64,000 nucleotides of DNA from Citrus sinensis (taxonomy: Eukaryota > Streptophyta > Magnoliopsida > Sapindales > Rutaceae): contig NC_068561.1 of the NCBI RefSeq assembly GCF_022201045.2, positions 15,649,001-15,713,000 of the forward strand. The letters are read 5' to 3'. A program made the position numbers and the translations under genes. Below the pieces are notes generated by a model. The model was given only the letters and a program-made list of their open reading frames with translations. It ran no database searches and had not been told where the DNA came from. Below are positions 1 to 11,035 of the stretch, one piece after another (the first letter of the stretch is position 1; every line of letters starts with the position of its first letter).

Positions 1-1640
1 CCCGCTGCCTGCACAGCCGCCCAATCGTCAAGTTTTTCACCTGATGACAAAATTAACAACCGTTATGATTAGCCTACGAGGGTAACTCACGTGTCATTTG
101 CTTCTACTTATGTATAATAATAACAGATCAAACGTTTGCTGTTTTGTGTTGCATGCATGCACTCACTGCAAAAGTGCATTGTAAATATAAAAGATTCTGA
201 AAAGAGTATAAAGGAGTTTACATGGAACGAGTGCTCCACGATTGCAGCAGAAGCCAATGTGGAAGAAACTATAAGGACTGAAGCAAATGCTAGCAAAAGC
301 ATCGAGCGCTCCATATTTGAAAGCAAATATGGTTAGCTACAAAATTAAGCTCAAAAGAATATGAAGAATGTAGAGAAGCTTATACAGATGATTAATAAAG
401 GAATGAGGAAGCTAAGCAGGGATGATACAGGCAAGGAGAATGCGAGCTCTATTTATATAGAAACCACTTGTTCTTCTTCCACGAACATGACCCTAAATTT
501 TTCACATAAAATATATTTCATTCTTCCTATGAATCTCAACTGTTGTATCTACACTTGGATAATATAAAATTGAGCTCCTGGCATAATTGTTTGACTTTGT
601 TGCGTGATATCCTAGTTAACCAATCGATGAGGATTCACTCATTCACATTCACATTCACATTATGGGCACTTAATGAGTTAATTAGAAGATGCTTCGTTAT
701 CCAACTGTTTAGATAGGTTTGACCATCAAAGTATACATAAATTATACATTAAGTCTCAATAGATTAAATTTTTAAAATAAAGTAAAGGATAAATTAAAAG
801 ATAAAAATTACATATTTCAGTACAATATATTTTATAATCTAATATATTAAAATATGTATTTTTTTTATTTTTCAACTTGTCCCTTAATTAATTTATTAAA
901 ATAAGAGATTTTTTTTATTGTAAAATTACTCCTTTTAGATTTTTTAGATTGTGTCTCAACATATGTGTTTTTGTACAATAGAGGTCAATTAATTATTATT
1001 GTATATTTATAACACATTTCTTATATCGATTCATCTAATCATTACGCTTACACTCTCTATTCGAGAATTATAAACGATCTATTTTTCTTGGCCACAATAA
1101 ATGATATTTTTTTTTTCTTCATTTAATTCCTTCTGCCAAATTAATGAATTTTCGTTTGCAATCCATGGTAATTACTAGTTACTTGTTGATAAATCTCGAA
1201 TCTATGAAGGTTCGTTTAGGGGAACGAATATATTTTAGTGACTAAAAATGTCTTATTCAAGATCGTTATTTTTGTCCAAACAGCTCTCAACCTACCATAA
1301 ACGTTTTAGTTATATTTTCTATTCTGTAGACAATAATGATTTGATTAGGTTGAGAAAACGTTTTGGAGTTGTACTCTTCGTTATCTGTTAGGTAGATTCT
1401 GACTAAATATTAATTTTTTTTTCGCATATAGATGAAAGTTGGTCGCTTGCCTTTGGCTTCCACGATTAGTCATGGAATCTATGCACTCCAATCTTTCTTC
1501 AGTGTGTATTGGGCACGTAACATGTTGAGTTTAATGCTATCCAATTAAAACGATCATTTTTTAGTTAATAAAAAATCATTTGGCTCAAAAACTTAAATTG
1601 TTACATAATAATTGAGAAAAACTCACGATGCTATAAAACT
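1..1640. other. Intergenic, no gene recognised
   Basis: No protein family was recognised. Short open frames at 108-567 give no familiar protein. A TATA-like CTATTTATATAG sits near 450, but no convincing transcript follows it. The remainder is AT-rich spacer. Confidence 0.5.
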
Positions 1641-1649
1641 ATTGCTCTT

Positions 1650-2033
1650 TTTTTCTTGGGTTAAATATCTCACACGATTGAGTATTTAACTTGGGTTAAA
1701 TATATAAGACTTGGATAACCTTCAACTTTTGAACTAAATTTTAGGTTGGGTTAGGCCTAAAGGCTTTTATATGTGGTATCAGAGCTAAACTTATGTATGA
1801 GTGGGCCTACACTATCTTATCACGTGACAATGACCTATATATGGTATCAGAGTTAAACTCATATATGAGTGGGCCCACACTATATTATCACATGATAAGG
1901 ACTAGTCAAAAGGACCGAGGAGAGTGTTAGGAAAAAATTTCCCACATTAATTGAATATTAAATTTTAAGTATACTTGAACAACCCTCAACTCTTGAACTA
2001 ACTTTTGAGTTAAGTTAGCCCATAGACTTCACA
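1650..2033 (+). mobile_element. TRIM-like miniature LTR retrotransposon remnant
   Basis: Two related LTR-like segments, about 1650-1771 (5' end degraded) and 1925-2033 (beginning TGTTAG, ending TTCACA), share the run 'tgaacaacc(c)tcaac..cttgaacta'. A primer-binding-site motif TGGTATCAGAGC, complementary to initiator tRNA-Met, lies directly after the first segment at 1774. The short interior has no coding capacity and contains a second, diverged copy of the primer site and following 50 bases (about 1832-1880). LTR-PBS-LTR in under 400 bp is the TRIM layout. The polypurine tract and target duplication are not evident. Confidence 0.6.
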
Positions 2034-2960
2034 TTAATATTTGGGTCAGACTTCTACATTTATAAGCAAAAAGTTCCACATTAGTATATAGAATAAAATC
2101 TAATACATTAGTATTTAGAATAAAATCTAATACGCACCATTATTAGAGGATGAAATTAAAACAGGGAAAAAAATTGGTCGTTGATCAGCTCTGTACTTGA
2201 GGGTGGATGAGTTATTTAAACAATCAAACATTAGTCACATAGAATTGGTAAACCACTTAACGGTATATTTATTTTCAGTACCAAACAATTCAGTCATCAC
2301 ATTTGATGTTGATTGATGCACTAGCTTTACATGAGTTCACGAGAGAACCGAGCTACAAAAACAATTATTTATAAAATAAAATAAAATAAAATAGGATGCC
2401 CCTTTTGGTCATCTAGCTAGTTGAGAACAAAGTTCAGCTTTATAAGAAACCAACAACGACAATATTTTATAATGCCCCATAATCTATTTTGCTTTTGAGC
2501 AGCTCATTGGTGATTGGGTATTGTTTTTCTTCAATGATACTCTTATTAATTCTTCCATTGATCTACCTGTGAACCAAACGAACCAACTTCAAATAATATT
2601 GGTAAAAGAAAGATGGAAGTAGTGCGAACGATCTATTAATGGAGCCTATCATTTTCTGTAAAGAAATTTTTTAATTTATTGTGCTTCATATCTATAACGA
2701 GTTTTTTTTATTGTTGTTCTGAATGAGCAGTCGGCTTTATTTCTCGACTCAGAACGAATGTGTTTCCTCTTGATCGAGGATTTTCTATTAATTGATGCAT
2801 TCGACTTCACCTTCCTTGGGAGATAATTGAGCGCGTGCGTTTTAACAGTTCTGGTAGCTAAAATAACGAGAGTCGTATGCCAAATTTATGAATAAATTGA
2901 ATTGATGCAGGGTGTCAGTAGCGAAATTGATGCAAGTGAATCAATTACGGTACGAGACAT
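2034..2960. other. Intergenic, nothing recognised
   Basis: AT-rich spacer. It has a short AAAAT simple repeat near 2370-2390. No open frame or RNA gene was seen. Confidence 0.5.
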
Positions 2961-2966
2961 AATTAA

Positions 2967-3172
2967 GGTGCGGTTGTTTTAATTTAAACTTTTGACTTAA
3001 AATTTTGACAAAATCTTGGGTCAGTAATTTCGAATAATTCAATGATAGATATTAAATATTTAAAGTAGAATTTAATTATGGTTATTCTTTCACCATTAAA
3101 TTTTTTAAATCAATGACTCAAGAATTAAGTCAAAATTTTAAGTCAAATTTAAGCTAGAATTACTTAAACCGT
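2967..3172. repeat. Small MITE-like inverted-repeat element
   Basis: About 205 bp bounded by imperfect inverted repeats. The left end reads ggtgcggttgttttaattt and then cttttgacttaaaattttgac. The right end carries the reverse complement, gtcaaaattttaagtcaaat, and then cttaaaccg. The interior is AT-rich and non-coding. The target duplication was not clear, so the superfamily is open. Confidence 0.5.
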
Positions 3173-3530
3173 TTCAGTTTTGAAAATACCTAAAATAAAA
3201 CTAAACTCTCTTTGCTTTTATCGCCATAAATATAGCGCGTCAGATTTTATTGATTTTATTGCCAAGTGGTTCGACACTGCCCTCATGATTCTAGTCCCCA
3301 TAAGAGGACTCAATATTCTCCTTCCCAAATTATGTAATTGGGCGGAAGTAGACATTTCTTCCAATGATTTTGGTGGCGCTAGAAAATAAATCTTTTTTTA
3401 TATTAGTGAGGGTATAAGTTTAGGCTGTATTGTAATATATTTGATTTAGAGTCGTCACAGCGAATTTTTAATTATAAATATTAGTAGAATTTTGAGGGTG
3501 CATTTACTTCTTGAATTGATGAATCATAAT

Positions 3531-4483
3531 TAGAGATGGTAAAATTCGGGTTCGGGTCTGGGTCCCGGTTTAACCATTTCGGTTCTGGACTCGGATGGTA
3601 ACTTGAAATACCGGACCCGGATATAAACCCAAATATTTTTACTCCGGGTCCGGTCCGAGCTCAACCAAGAAAAATCTGGGTTTCCAGATTCCGAGTTTAG
3701 AACCCGGATGCTTGCTAAACAGATACGATTTTCTCTCTCTCTCTGCTGTGAATTCCTCCTTACATCTTTAACCTATTACCAACAACAATGGAAAATAATG
3801 CAAAATCAAATAACTAGAAATAAATTCAAAGGCAATAGAGCATACAAAATTCAATTTTCAAACATAATGATGACAAATTAGGCTTTGTGGGGTTAAGCCA
3901 AGAAAAGCCGAAAAGGGGAGGAATGGGTTTTGGTCTTCAAAATCATGTATGTTGTTCAAGCCATTGTTCTCATCTCCACTTTTGCTTTCTTCTTACTTTG
4001 CCGCGGCTGCACTTCTAATCTCCTTTTCTTCTTCCTTTGCTGTTTGGTTTTTATTTTGTATTCTTTAATTAATTTTTCAATTCTTTCTTCATCGATCTTC
4101 TTCACCTCTGATGATGATGAACATAAACACAGCAAAGTAGCGAAGCAATGTTGAGTGGTGACGATGATTTGATGAAGAGAAGGGTTGAACGGAGAGAAAA
4201 TGGTTTGGCTTGATGATGATTTGATGAAGAGAATGGAGAGAGTGAAAATGTTTGGTAGTGGCGGTGAATTAGGGCAAGGCTAATTTTTTTTATTTTTCAA
4301 TTTATATTAAATAAAGATGTTCGGGTCTGGGTTCTGAATTTACGGGTTTACCCAAACCTGGAACCGGACCCGGATACATCCGGGTTGATAAAATTCAATC
4401 TGAATTTAATTTGTTTCAGTACGGGTTGAACCTAGACCGAATTTTTTGGGTTCGTCCGGGTCCGAGTTAAATTGTCATCCCTA
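3531..4483. mobile_element. Non-autonomous hAT-type transposon with 8-bp TSD
   Basis: The element is flanked by a perfect 8-bp direct repeat ATCATAAT (3523-3530 and 4484-4491), the target-site length typical of hAT elements. The ends are imperfect inverted repeats, TAGAGATGGTAAAATTCGGG on the left and the complement of TAGGGATGACAATTTAACTC on the right, matching the TAGGGATGGCAA-type ends of plant hAT relatives. Both subterminal zones are rich in CGGGTC/GACCCG repeats, which look like transposase-binding arrays. The interior of about 500 bp has no transposase, so this is a 953-bp non-autonomous derivative. Confidence 0.75.
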
Positions 4484-4639
4484 ATCATAATGGGTAATCC
4501 AAATGATTAATTGTGTTTACTCACTAAAAACAATAAGAAGTGTGAATGAGAATCTCATCCCCATGGGGATGATGGAAATGAAAGTGAAGGAATGGAAGTA
4601 GGGATTAAATTGACACCTTTACCCTTAGAGAAAATTAAA

Positions 4640-5760
4640 TATTGTTTTACCTATTATTATTATTATTATTATTAATTGTGGTAATAGCAATAATAACAGC
4701 TAGTTTATTTTGAAGATTATAGTATTATACTTAAAATTATAATAAACAAGTATATTTTGTTAACTTATATGTATAATGATTTTAATGATAACAAACAAGT
4801 TTTAAATTGATAAGTCTGAAAAATTGTTAATTGGATCATTAAGAAAATCTAAGAAAATGGTGAACCGTTTATTAGAAAATGGAAAACCGATAGCATTCAA
4901 GAGAGCAATATTTCGATAACGGTAAATCATTTACGAATAACGGTAATCTGATTGCATTCCAGAGAGCACGTTTCAGATAATGGCAAACTGTTTATTGATA
5001 ATGGTAAACCGATTGCATTCCAGAGAGCAAATTTCAATTAATGGCAAACTATTTTTTGAGAACAATAAACCGATAATAGTCCAGAGAGCAATCATCTTGC
5101 AAACAGTAAACCGTTTATGTAAAACGGATAACCGATATGTTTGGACAGGATTCTGAATCCATAACGGTAATCCGACATCTTGATAACGGCGATTCGTCAA
5201 TTTGAATTTTGGCACAACGGTCACTTGGTCCATCTATAAAATTGTTCAATCAAATTCAAATAAAAAGACATCCAACCGTTATCATTGAGCCTGCTATTGA
5301 GTACACATCTATTATTGAGCTTCAACCCTGATTTTATTTCATTTTATTCTCACATTGAGCTATCATTTGTAATCAAACATATTGTGTGAGAGAAAATTTA
5401 CTTATAATCTTTATTTTTGAGTGATTATAAATGTTGCGATACACTTGGGTTAAGAGATTGAAAATAATCTCTTGTTGTAAAGGTTTATTGACATCTTGGA
5501 AGTCAATTGTAAGAGTAGTTAAAGCCTTGGAGGTTTGCTTAATAAAATCCTCAAGTCCAGTGAGCTTGGAGGCATGGGCGTAGGCACGGTTGGCCGAACC
5601 ATGTAAAAATCTCGTGTTTTCTGTCTCTCTCTTACCTTACCTTTTTTATTTTTGATTGCACATTTATTTGTTTATTTCGAAATTGATTGCTTTGTTTAAA
5701 ATTTCATTTAGTTTCTTAATTGATTAAATTTTTAGAAACTCAATTCACCCCCTCTTGGGT
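4640..5760 (+). mobile_element. Solo LTR-like remnant of a copia/Sirevirus-type element
   Basis: The 3' part carries a phrase common in plant copia LTRs, a 'gtaggcacggttggccgaacc' type segment at 5580-5600, followed by 'actcaattcaccccctctt' near 5733-5755, just where a Sirevirus LTR ends. No internal coding region follows, so a solo LTR is the simplest reading. The 5' boundary and target duplication were not found; the start given is approximate. A TTA microsatellite occurs near 4650-4674. Confidence 0.45.
4855..5115. repeat. Degenerate ~60-65-bp tandem repeat
   Basis: Four to five diverged units each contain 'aatggtaaaccg' (or a variant) followed by 'ttccagagagca'. The units vary in length and sequence. 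The array lies inside the LTR-like remnant and could be an old enhancer-type repeat of the U3 region. Confidence 0.6.
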
Positions 5761-6480
5761 TGCCTAGTTAATATTTCATATTTTTCCCTTAAAATGTCTA
5801 TATATTTTTTATTTACTGTAAAATATATAATTTTAACTAAGGACATTTTGGTAACTTATAACAATCTATTCCGATTACAAGATAAAGTAAACATATTAAT
5901 GAAAATACAATTCATTCCAATTCCTATAATTAATGTAAACAACTTATTCTGATTTTCATTCCTCATTTCGATTTCAGTCCATTTTAATTGTAACTCATTT
6001 TAATTCTGACCTGTTCTTCATGGGAAGCAAATGCACAATTATTGTAATGTTTAAATATTAGTGCTTCGAAAAAAAATTATTGAGAAATAATAAAAATAAA
6101 ACCCAAACATAGATTTCATCAAATACCAGTAATAAATTCTTAAACATCAAAACATTAAAATGACTTTTGTCTATACCATTATTAGATCTTAATTTGATTT
6201 GACTATCAAGAGCTAGGTTATGTTTATGATACTATGTTAGTAAAAGTACTTCACCTAATTAATTTATTAAATAAAAGTTTAAACATCAGCATTTAGAGCT
6301 CTTAGGAACGTCGGCGAATCACCAAAGTGACTTTAATTTCAACCCCATTGTTAGGTAATTGAAATTATGGAGAAGTAGATGGTTAAAAATATGAATTAGG
6401 ATCCTCTATTCAAATCAACTATATTTATCTTTTAAATAGTTCTCTATCATGTGTCTTTTAGTGGTAGTGTAATAATAATA
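5760..6480. other. Intergenic, AT-rich
   Basis: No gene recognised. A segment near 5905-6000 resembles the reverse complement of sequence near 4500-4560, which may be remnants of one older inverted-repeat element interrupted by the LTR. The similarity is weak. Confidence 0.35.
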
Positions 6481-6484
6481 ATAA

Positions 6485-8410
6485 TTTTTTAGTCTTCTTG
6501 ATCTGCTTTTGTAATTCCTGCACTTGGACTGCCAGTTGTTGTTGCTGAGCAATAATTTCTTCCAATGCTTTATTTTGTTCTAAAGTATTGATATTGCTCC
6601 AATTGATAGCCTCTTCTATGGGTCCGAATTCTGTTGGATCTGTCTTCTAAATTATTCATTTGATTGCAGCATAATCATCAAATACTCTTCTCAGAGGTTT
6701 CTCTCCAGTTTCTAGGACATTGATTACACTAATAAATATGGTTGAACAAGATCTTCGTGGCATGTGTGAGCAAGACATCAGATGCCTTCCTTCAATGACA
6801 TCTTTCACATGGATGAACTGGCTTGGTTGAACATTGATTACACTAATAAATATGGTTGAACAAGATATTCGTGGCATGTGTGAGCAAGATATCAGATGCC
6901 TTCCTTCAATGACATCTTTCACATGGATGAACTGTCCTGGGTTTTTTAAGAAAAGAAATTGATATTATGCCATTTTTTAGCCTGTCAACTTTTAGAACTT
7001 CATGGACTTGCAAGGGTTTGTTGTTCTACTCATATTCATTTATCCATTGTGGTGGAAAACCCAGCTGGTTTTGATTGAAAATCTTAGGTTGGATGATTCT
7101 TCCTTCACCAACAGTAAATCTGGTGATAGGAAGGTTACTATGGCTCATGGAAAACATGTGGGTTTGAACTTTATAGGTCATTGTATGGTAAACTACAAGG
7201 GCTAATTCATTTGGCTTCATGGTAAGTCCATTTTTTTTGGACTAGGACTTTTATGGTTTTTAAGAGAATTGGTTTATGTAAGTTTAGGGTGAAGTTTAGT
7301 TCCTCCTGGACAACTACATGCCCCTAATTGAGTCCCACCTCAACTATTGAGATCAAAGCTTTTTCAAAGGTTTGTCATCTTGTATCAAGAATGACGAGAA
7401 AACAAGTAACATTTTTCCCTGCAAGAAATAAAAGTTAGATCCCAACTCTGATTGCACGAAGATGCAATCCATTATATCCTTCAACCTTATATTTCTTAAT
7501 ATCTTGTGAAAAGAGAATATGAAGATAAGTTTCTTTGGAGCTGGAGGAAATAAACTGTACAACAACAACTTCAAAACACTTATATACAGACTTGAGTTTT
7601 GGCTTACAGAAAGGAACAATAGACTTTATGGAGGAAATAAGGGTATTTACATCATAAAACATGTAGGGATTTAGAGAGGTTTGATGGCTTTTAGGTAGTT
7701 TCTTCTTGGGTTTCGAAATGGAAATTTACAATAAGAGAATTGTTAGTTAGAGAAGAAGAAGTAAAAAAAGAGGAGGCTTCCGTACTAGAGGTCTGAAAAT
7801 AATCTATTCTGGTTGTCCATAGTCCTCAACCGCTCTAACACTGGGTCTTAATATTCAGGATGATACACAGTAGACTTCTCTTACTAGTGATGAGCCCAAA
7901 CACACACATGGCTCTTCTTGGCCTAATAACATGGTTTCACACCTCTTAAAGAAATCTTTTCTATGTATCTCTTGACCAAATAACCTAGTTTTGAGAACAC
8001 ATGTTTTCTAGTCTTTTATAATGTTTCTAATGTGGAAGATCCGTTTTAACAACAACCACATAGCATACTTTATTATAAAAAGGGTTTTGAAAATTTCTTT
8101 TAGGAGTAGTGGCTCTGATACCAAATTAAAATTAAGAAAATATAGAGAATGATTTGATTACAAGAAAAGAGAATACAAGATTTTACCCAATGACTCTTAC
8201 TATAAATTAAGACTCTAAGACTCGATGATCTAATACACTACTAGGTAGTCCTTTTTATAGGCACCAAGAGAATCTCCTTTTGTTATTTGTATCATTACAT
8301 CTTATTTTAAAAGAATATATTTTATGACTCATCACTCTTTTATGTTACATCACACAATACATCCTTATCTATAATGAATCTATTTTATAACTCAACACAT
8401 GTGACTCCAC
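6485..8410 (-). mobile_element. Endogenous pararetrovirus fragment (Caulimoviridae-like), broken
   Basis: Read on the minus strand, the segment starts with a promoter-like leader (8410-8125, TATAAAAA at 8252-8260). A primer-binding site TGGTATCAGAGC complementary to initiator tRNA-Met follows at about 8112-8123. Next come interrupted open frames resembling a viral movement protein (about 7662-7353), then a region with a Gln-rich coiled-coil stretch (about 6640-6490). Stops and frame changes break every frame, so it is a dead copy. The leader is closely similar to the leaders at 31.3 and 34.2 kb, so one family is involved. Petuvirus/Florendovirus-type endogenous viruses have this order, but an LTR element cannot be fully excluded. 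Confidence 0.55.
6718..6934. repeat. 113-bp tandem duplication
   Basis: Copies at 6718-6830 and 6831-6934 differ at only a few positions (for example 'agatcttcgtgg' against 'agatattcgtgg'). The duplication lies within the pararetrovirus fragment and must postdate, or have arisen late in, the life of that copy. Confidence 0.85.
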
Positions 8411-8745
8411 ACACTTGTCATTTATTATTATCAACTATTATTATTATTATTATTATTACTACTACTCCTCCTCCTAGTTCCACATATATTCTCACATATT
8501 ATATTACATAAATGCAAAATTGTTTTTCACTCTATACAACTCAAAGGTATTTCTGATCTTGAGAAACAATCAACTTAAAATGTATTAAAAAATTATTAAA
8601 ATGTACACAATCAGGCCGTTTTAAACTTTAATTAAGCTAAATGAAAATGTATACAGATTTCAAGGGAAAAAAAAAAAGGAAACAACAGTACAACACCATA
8701 TCTGTAAAGAAAATAATCCAAAGAAGGTTCTCGCATCAGTAACAA
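8411..8745. other. Intergenic with ATT/ACT/CTC simple repeat
   Basis: Contains an ATT microsatellite grading into ACT and CTC repeats at 8430-8475. No gene recognised. Confidence 0.6.
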
Positions 8746-8748
8746 AAC

Positions 8749-8788
8749 GGGCCGGGCCTAACTTGAGCGGGCCCAACAGATATGGGCT
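8749..8788 (+). promoter_or_regulatory. Site II-type promoter motifs upstream of PTAC13
   Basis: GGGCCGGGCC at 8749-8758, GGGCCCAA at 8769-8776 (TTGGGCCC on the other strand) and TGGGCT at 8783-8788 form a cluster of TGGGCY-type Site II motifs bound by TCP factors in plant housekeeping promoters. The cluster overlaps an upstream in-frame ATG at 8782, which argues that ATG is promoter rather than coding sequence. Confidence 0.5.
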
Positions 8789-8910
8789 CTTGGCATTGTT
8801 GTAATTATCCAAAAACCAAAAACGTACGCCGCACCAACGTTACGACGTGTCCTCTTCATCGATGGCACCAACTTGTAACTCTCGGAAAAACTAAAACCAT
8901 TGGAACGAAA

Positions 8911-11035
8911 ATGAAGCAGGGGCTTCTTCAATGGAGGAGTCCTTGCCACTGCACACATTTTCTTTCTCCCCTCTCTATTCCTTCAGTTTCCATTCATATC
9001 TCGAGAACCAAACACGGCCCAATACAACCCATTACCGCCACCGTAGATTCCCAGCAACAGCAGCAGCTGTCGGCCAGAGAAAGAAGGCAGCTAAGAAACG
9101 AGCGGAGAGAGCAGAAAGCTGGTTACAGCTGGAGAGAAGAAGTTGAAGAGAGGCTTATAAAGAAGCCCAAAAAGAGATACACTTCTAAGACTGAAGAGAT
9201 GAATCTTGATACCTTGGCTGACTTGGGTCCCCGATGGTGGATCGTTCGGGTTACCCGGATTCGGTATGAAGAGACTGCCGAACGTCTTGCGCGATCACTG
9301 GCTAGGAATTTCCCCGATATTGACTTTAAGGTAACCTTTTTTTTAAAAATGAATTTACAGCAGTTAAAAATGCCTTTTTATTTGTTTATTTTTTAAAAAC
9401 TTGTTAGCTAGTTTTGGGCATTCACATATATTTTTAGAACTAATGAAGGGCGCCGGCGTTTTTAATAATGTTGAGAGTAGTTGTTGGAGTCCCTATGGAC
9501 TCAATATTAATCCTCCAATACATTTGGTTTCGGAATTCAATTATTATTGGCGGTATTCGTTAAACCTGTTGGCATGCTATAAAATGTATGGATGAACTAT
9601 TATGGGTAGAGCTGTGTTGTCATGTAGAATTTCAATTTAATGTGGAGAACTCAAGTCTGAACTTATTTGGAATTTGTTTCGGATGCTTTGTACCTTTTCC
9701 ATTACCTTGGATATGCTTTTGTGAAAGTTAGAACTTAGAAGAGCTGATGTTCTATGCTAAATAATTAGCGGTCAAGAAAAATGAAATAATTTTTCTTCAT
9801 CCCCTTTTTTTTCAGGGGTTAAGTCTACTTAATTCCTTTAATTGTTGGGTTTGCAGATGTATGCTCCATCTGTTCAGGTCAAAAAGAAACTAAAAAATGG
9901 TTCCTACTCAGATAAACCGAAGCCCATTTTTCCTGGGTGTGTTTTCTTAAGATGTGTGTTGAACAAAGAGAGGCACGACTTCATAAGAGAGTGTGATGGA
10001 GTTGGAGGTTTTGTTGGTTCGAAAGTTGGAAATAGGTGAGTATCTATATATATGTATTTTTTCTTGGTCTACTTAGTTTATTTTACTGGAATCATTTGTA
10101 GAATTTTATGCCTGGCCATATTGGACTTGTAAGAAGTATGGATGACCACTAAAGGAATTTTAGAAAGGCATTTCAACTGTACAATTGCTGCAATAAAACT
10201 TGTTATGGTCGGATTAAGTTCCCTGCAGTGTGTTCTGGTTAATATGCATACAAGTGTAAAATCCTGCATTATGTTCTCTGTTTGCCGGCATTATGGTTTC
10301 TTATACTGCCTTGTGTTTGTTGATATTGATTTTTTCCTTTTTTTTTTAGCTTATACCACCGCCAATCATCCTTTTAGCCATTCTAACAGGAACTGTTTTG
10401 TTAATGTTTGCAGAATAAAACAGATAAACAAACCTAGACCAGTGTCCGTTGATGATATGGAAGCCATTTTTAAGGAGGCAAAAGAAGCACAGGAACAAGC
10501 TGATCAAGCTTTTGTGGAAGAGCAGCAAAGAGAAGGAACCATCAAATCCGAGAATCTCAATGTAGAATCAAATACAGTTACCACTGTTGTTACAGAATCT
10601 TTTAGGGATTCCAAGCCAAAAAGTCAATCTGGGAAAGCTTCTGCAAAAGGAAATAAGCTCCCAGCCCCCGGTTCAACTGTTCGAGTTGTATCTGGGACTT
10701 TTGCTGAATTTTTAGGGACCCTTAAGAAAGTGAATCGCAAAACTAGAAAGGTGAGCTGTTTCTTTCACATAAATTATTTGATTTACAGAGGATAATTTGA
10801 TAAATTGTGCCTGGATAGTATTTCAAAAGAGATCTCAAAATTCAACTTGTTGGTTCAAGTGATAAAAAAAATGTCCTTTGATTACACTGGTGTGTTTTGT
10901 GCATTTATACTACTCAAACAGCTAGAGATAAACTTTAGAATATGTTTCTTGCAGGCAACTGTTGGATTTACACTGTTTGGAAAGGAGAGCTTAGTAGACA
11001 TAGATCTCAGTGAAATTGTTCCAGAGACAAACTGA
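8911..11035 (+). CDS. PTAC13: Plastid NusG-like transcription factor, PTAC13 type (4 exons)
   Basis: Exons 8911-9330, 9857-10035, 10414-10750 and 10955-11035 join in frame with GT/AG introns to give 338 residues. The Ser/His-rich N-terminus resembles a chloroplast transit peptide. A NusG N-terminal (NGN)-like domain begins at the GPRWW stretch (about residue 107) and runs to about 200. A charged Glu/Gln-rich linker follows (about 210-280), then a C-terminal KOW domain (about 282-338) containing LPAPGSTVRVVSG. NusG/Spt5 proteins bind RNA polymerase and affect elongation; PTAC13 is known from the plastid transcriptionally active chromosome. An in-frame ATG at 8782 would add 43 residues but overlaps the promoter motifs, so I prefer 8911. 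Assignment to PTAC13 rests on domain order and resemblance to the Arabidopsis protein. Confidence 0.88.

Noticed and set aside
136-567. Adjacent open frames near the window start as a gene end
   Set aside because: Short, Glu/Ser-rich, no family likeness and no splice pattern that joins them convincingly.
8782-8910. In-frame upstream ATG that would extend PTAC13 by 43 residues
   Set aside because: It overlaps Site II promoter motifs and the added residues do not look like a transit peptide; the ATG at 8911 does.
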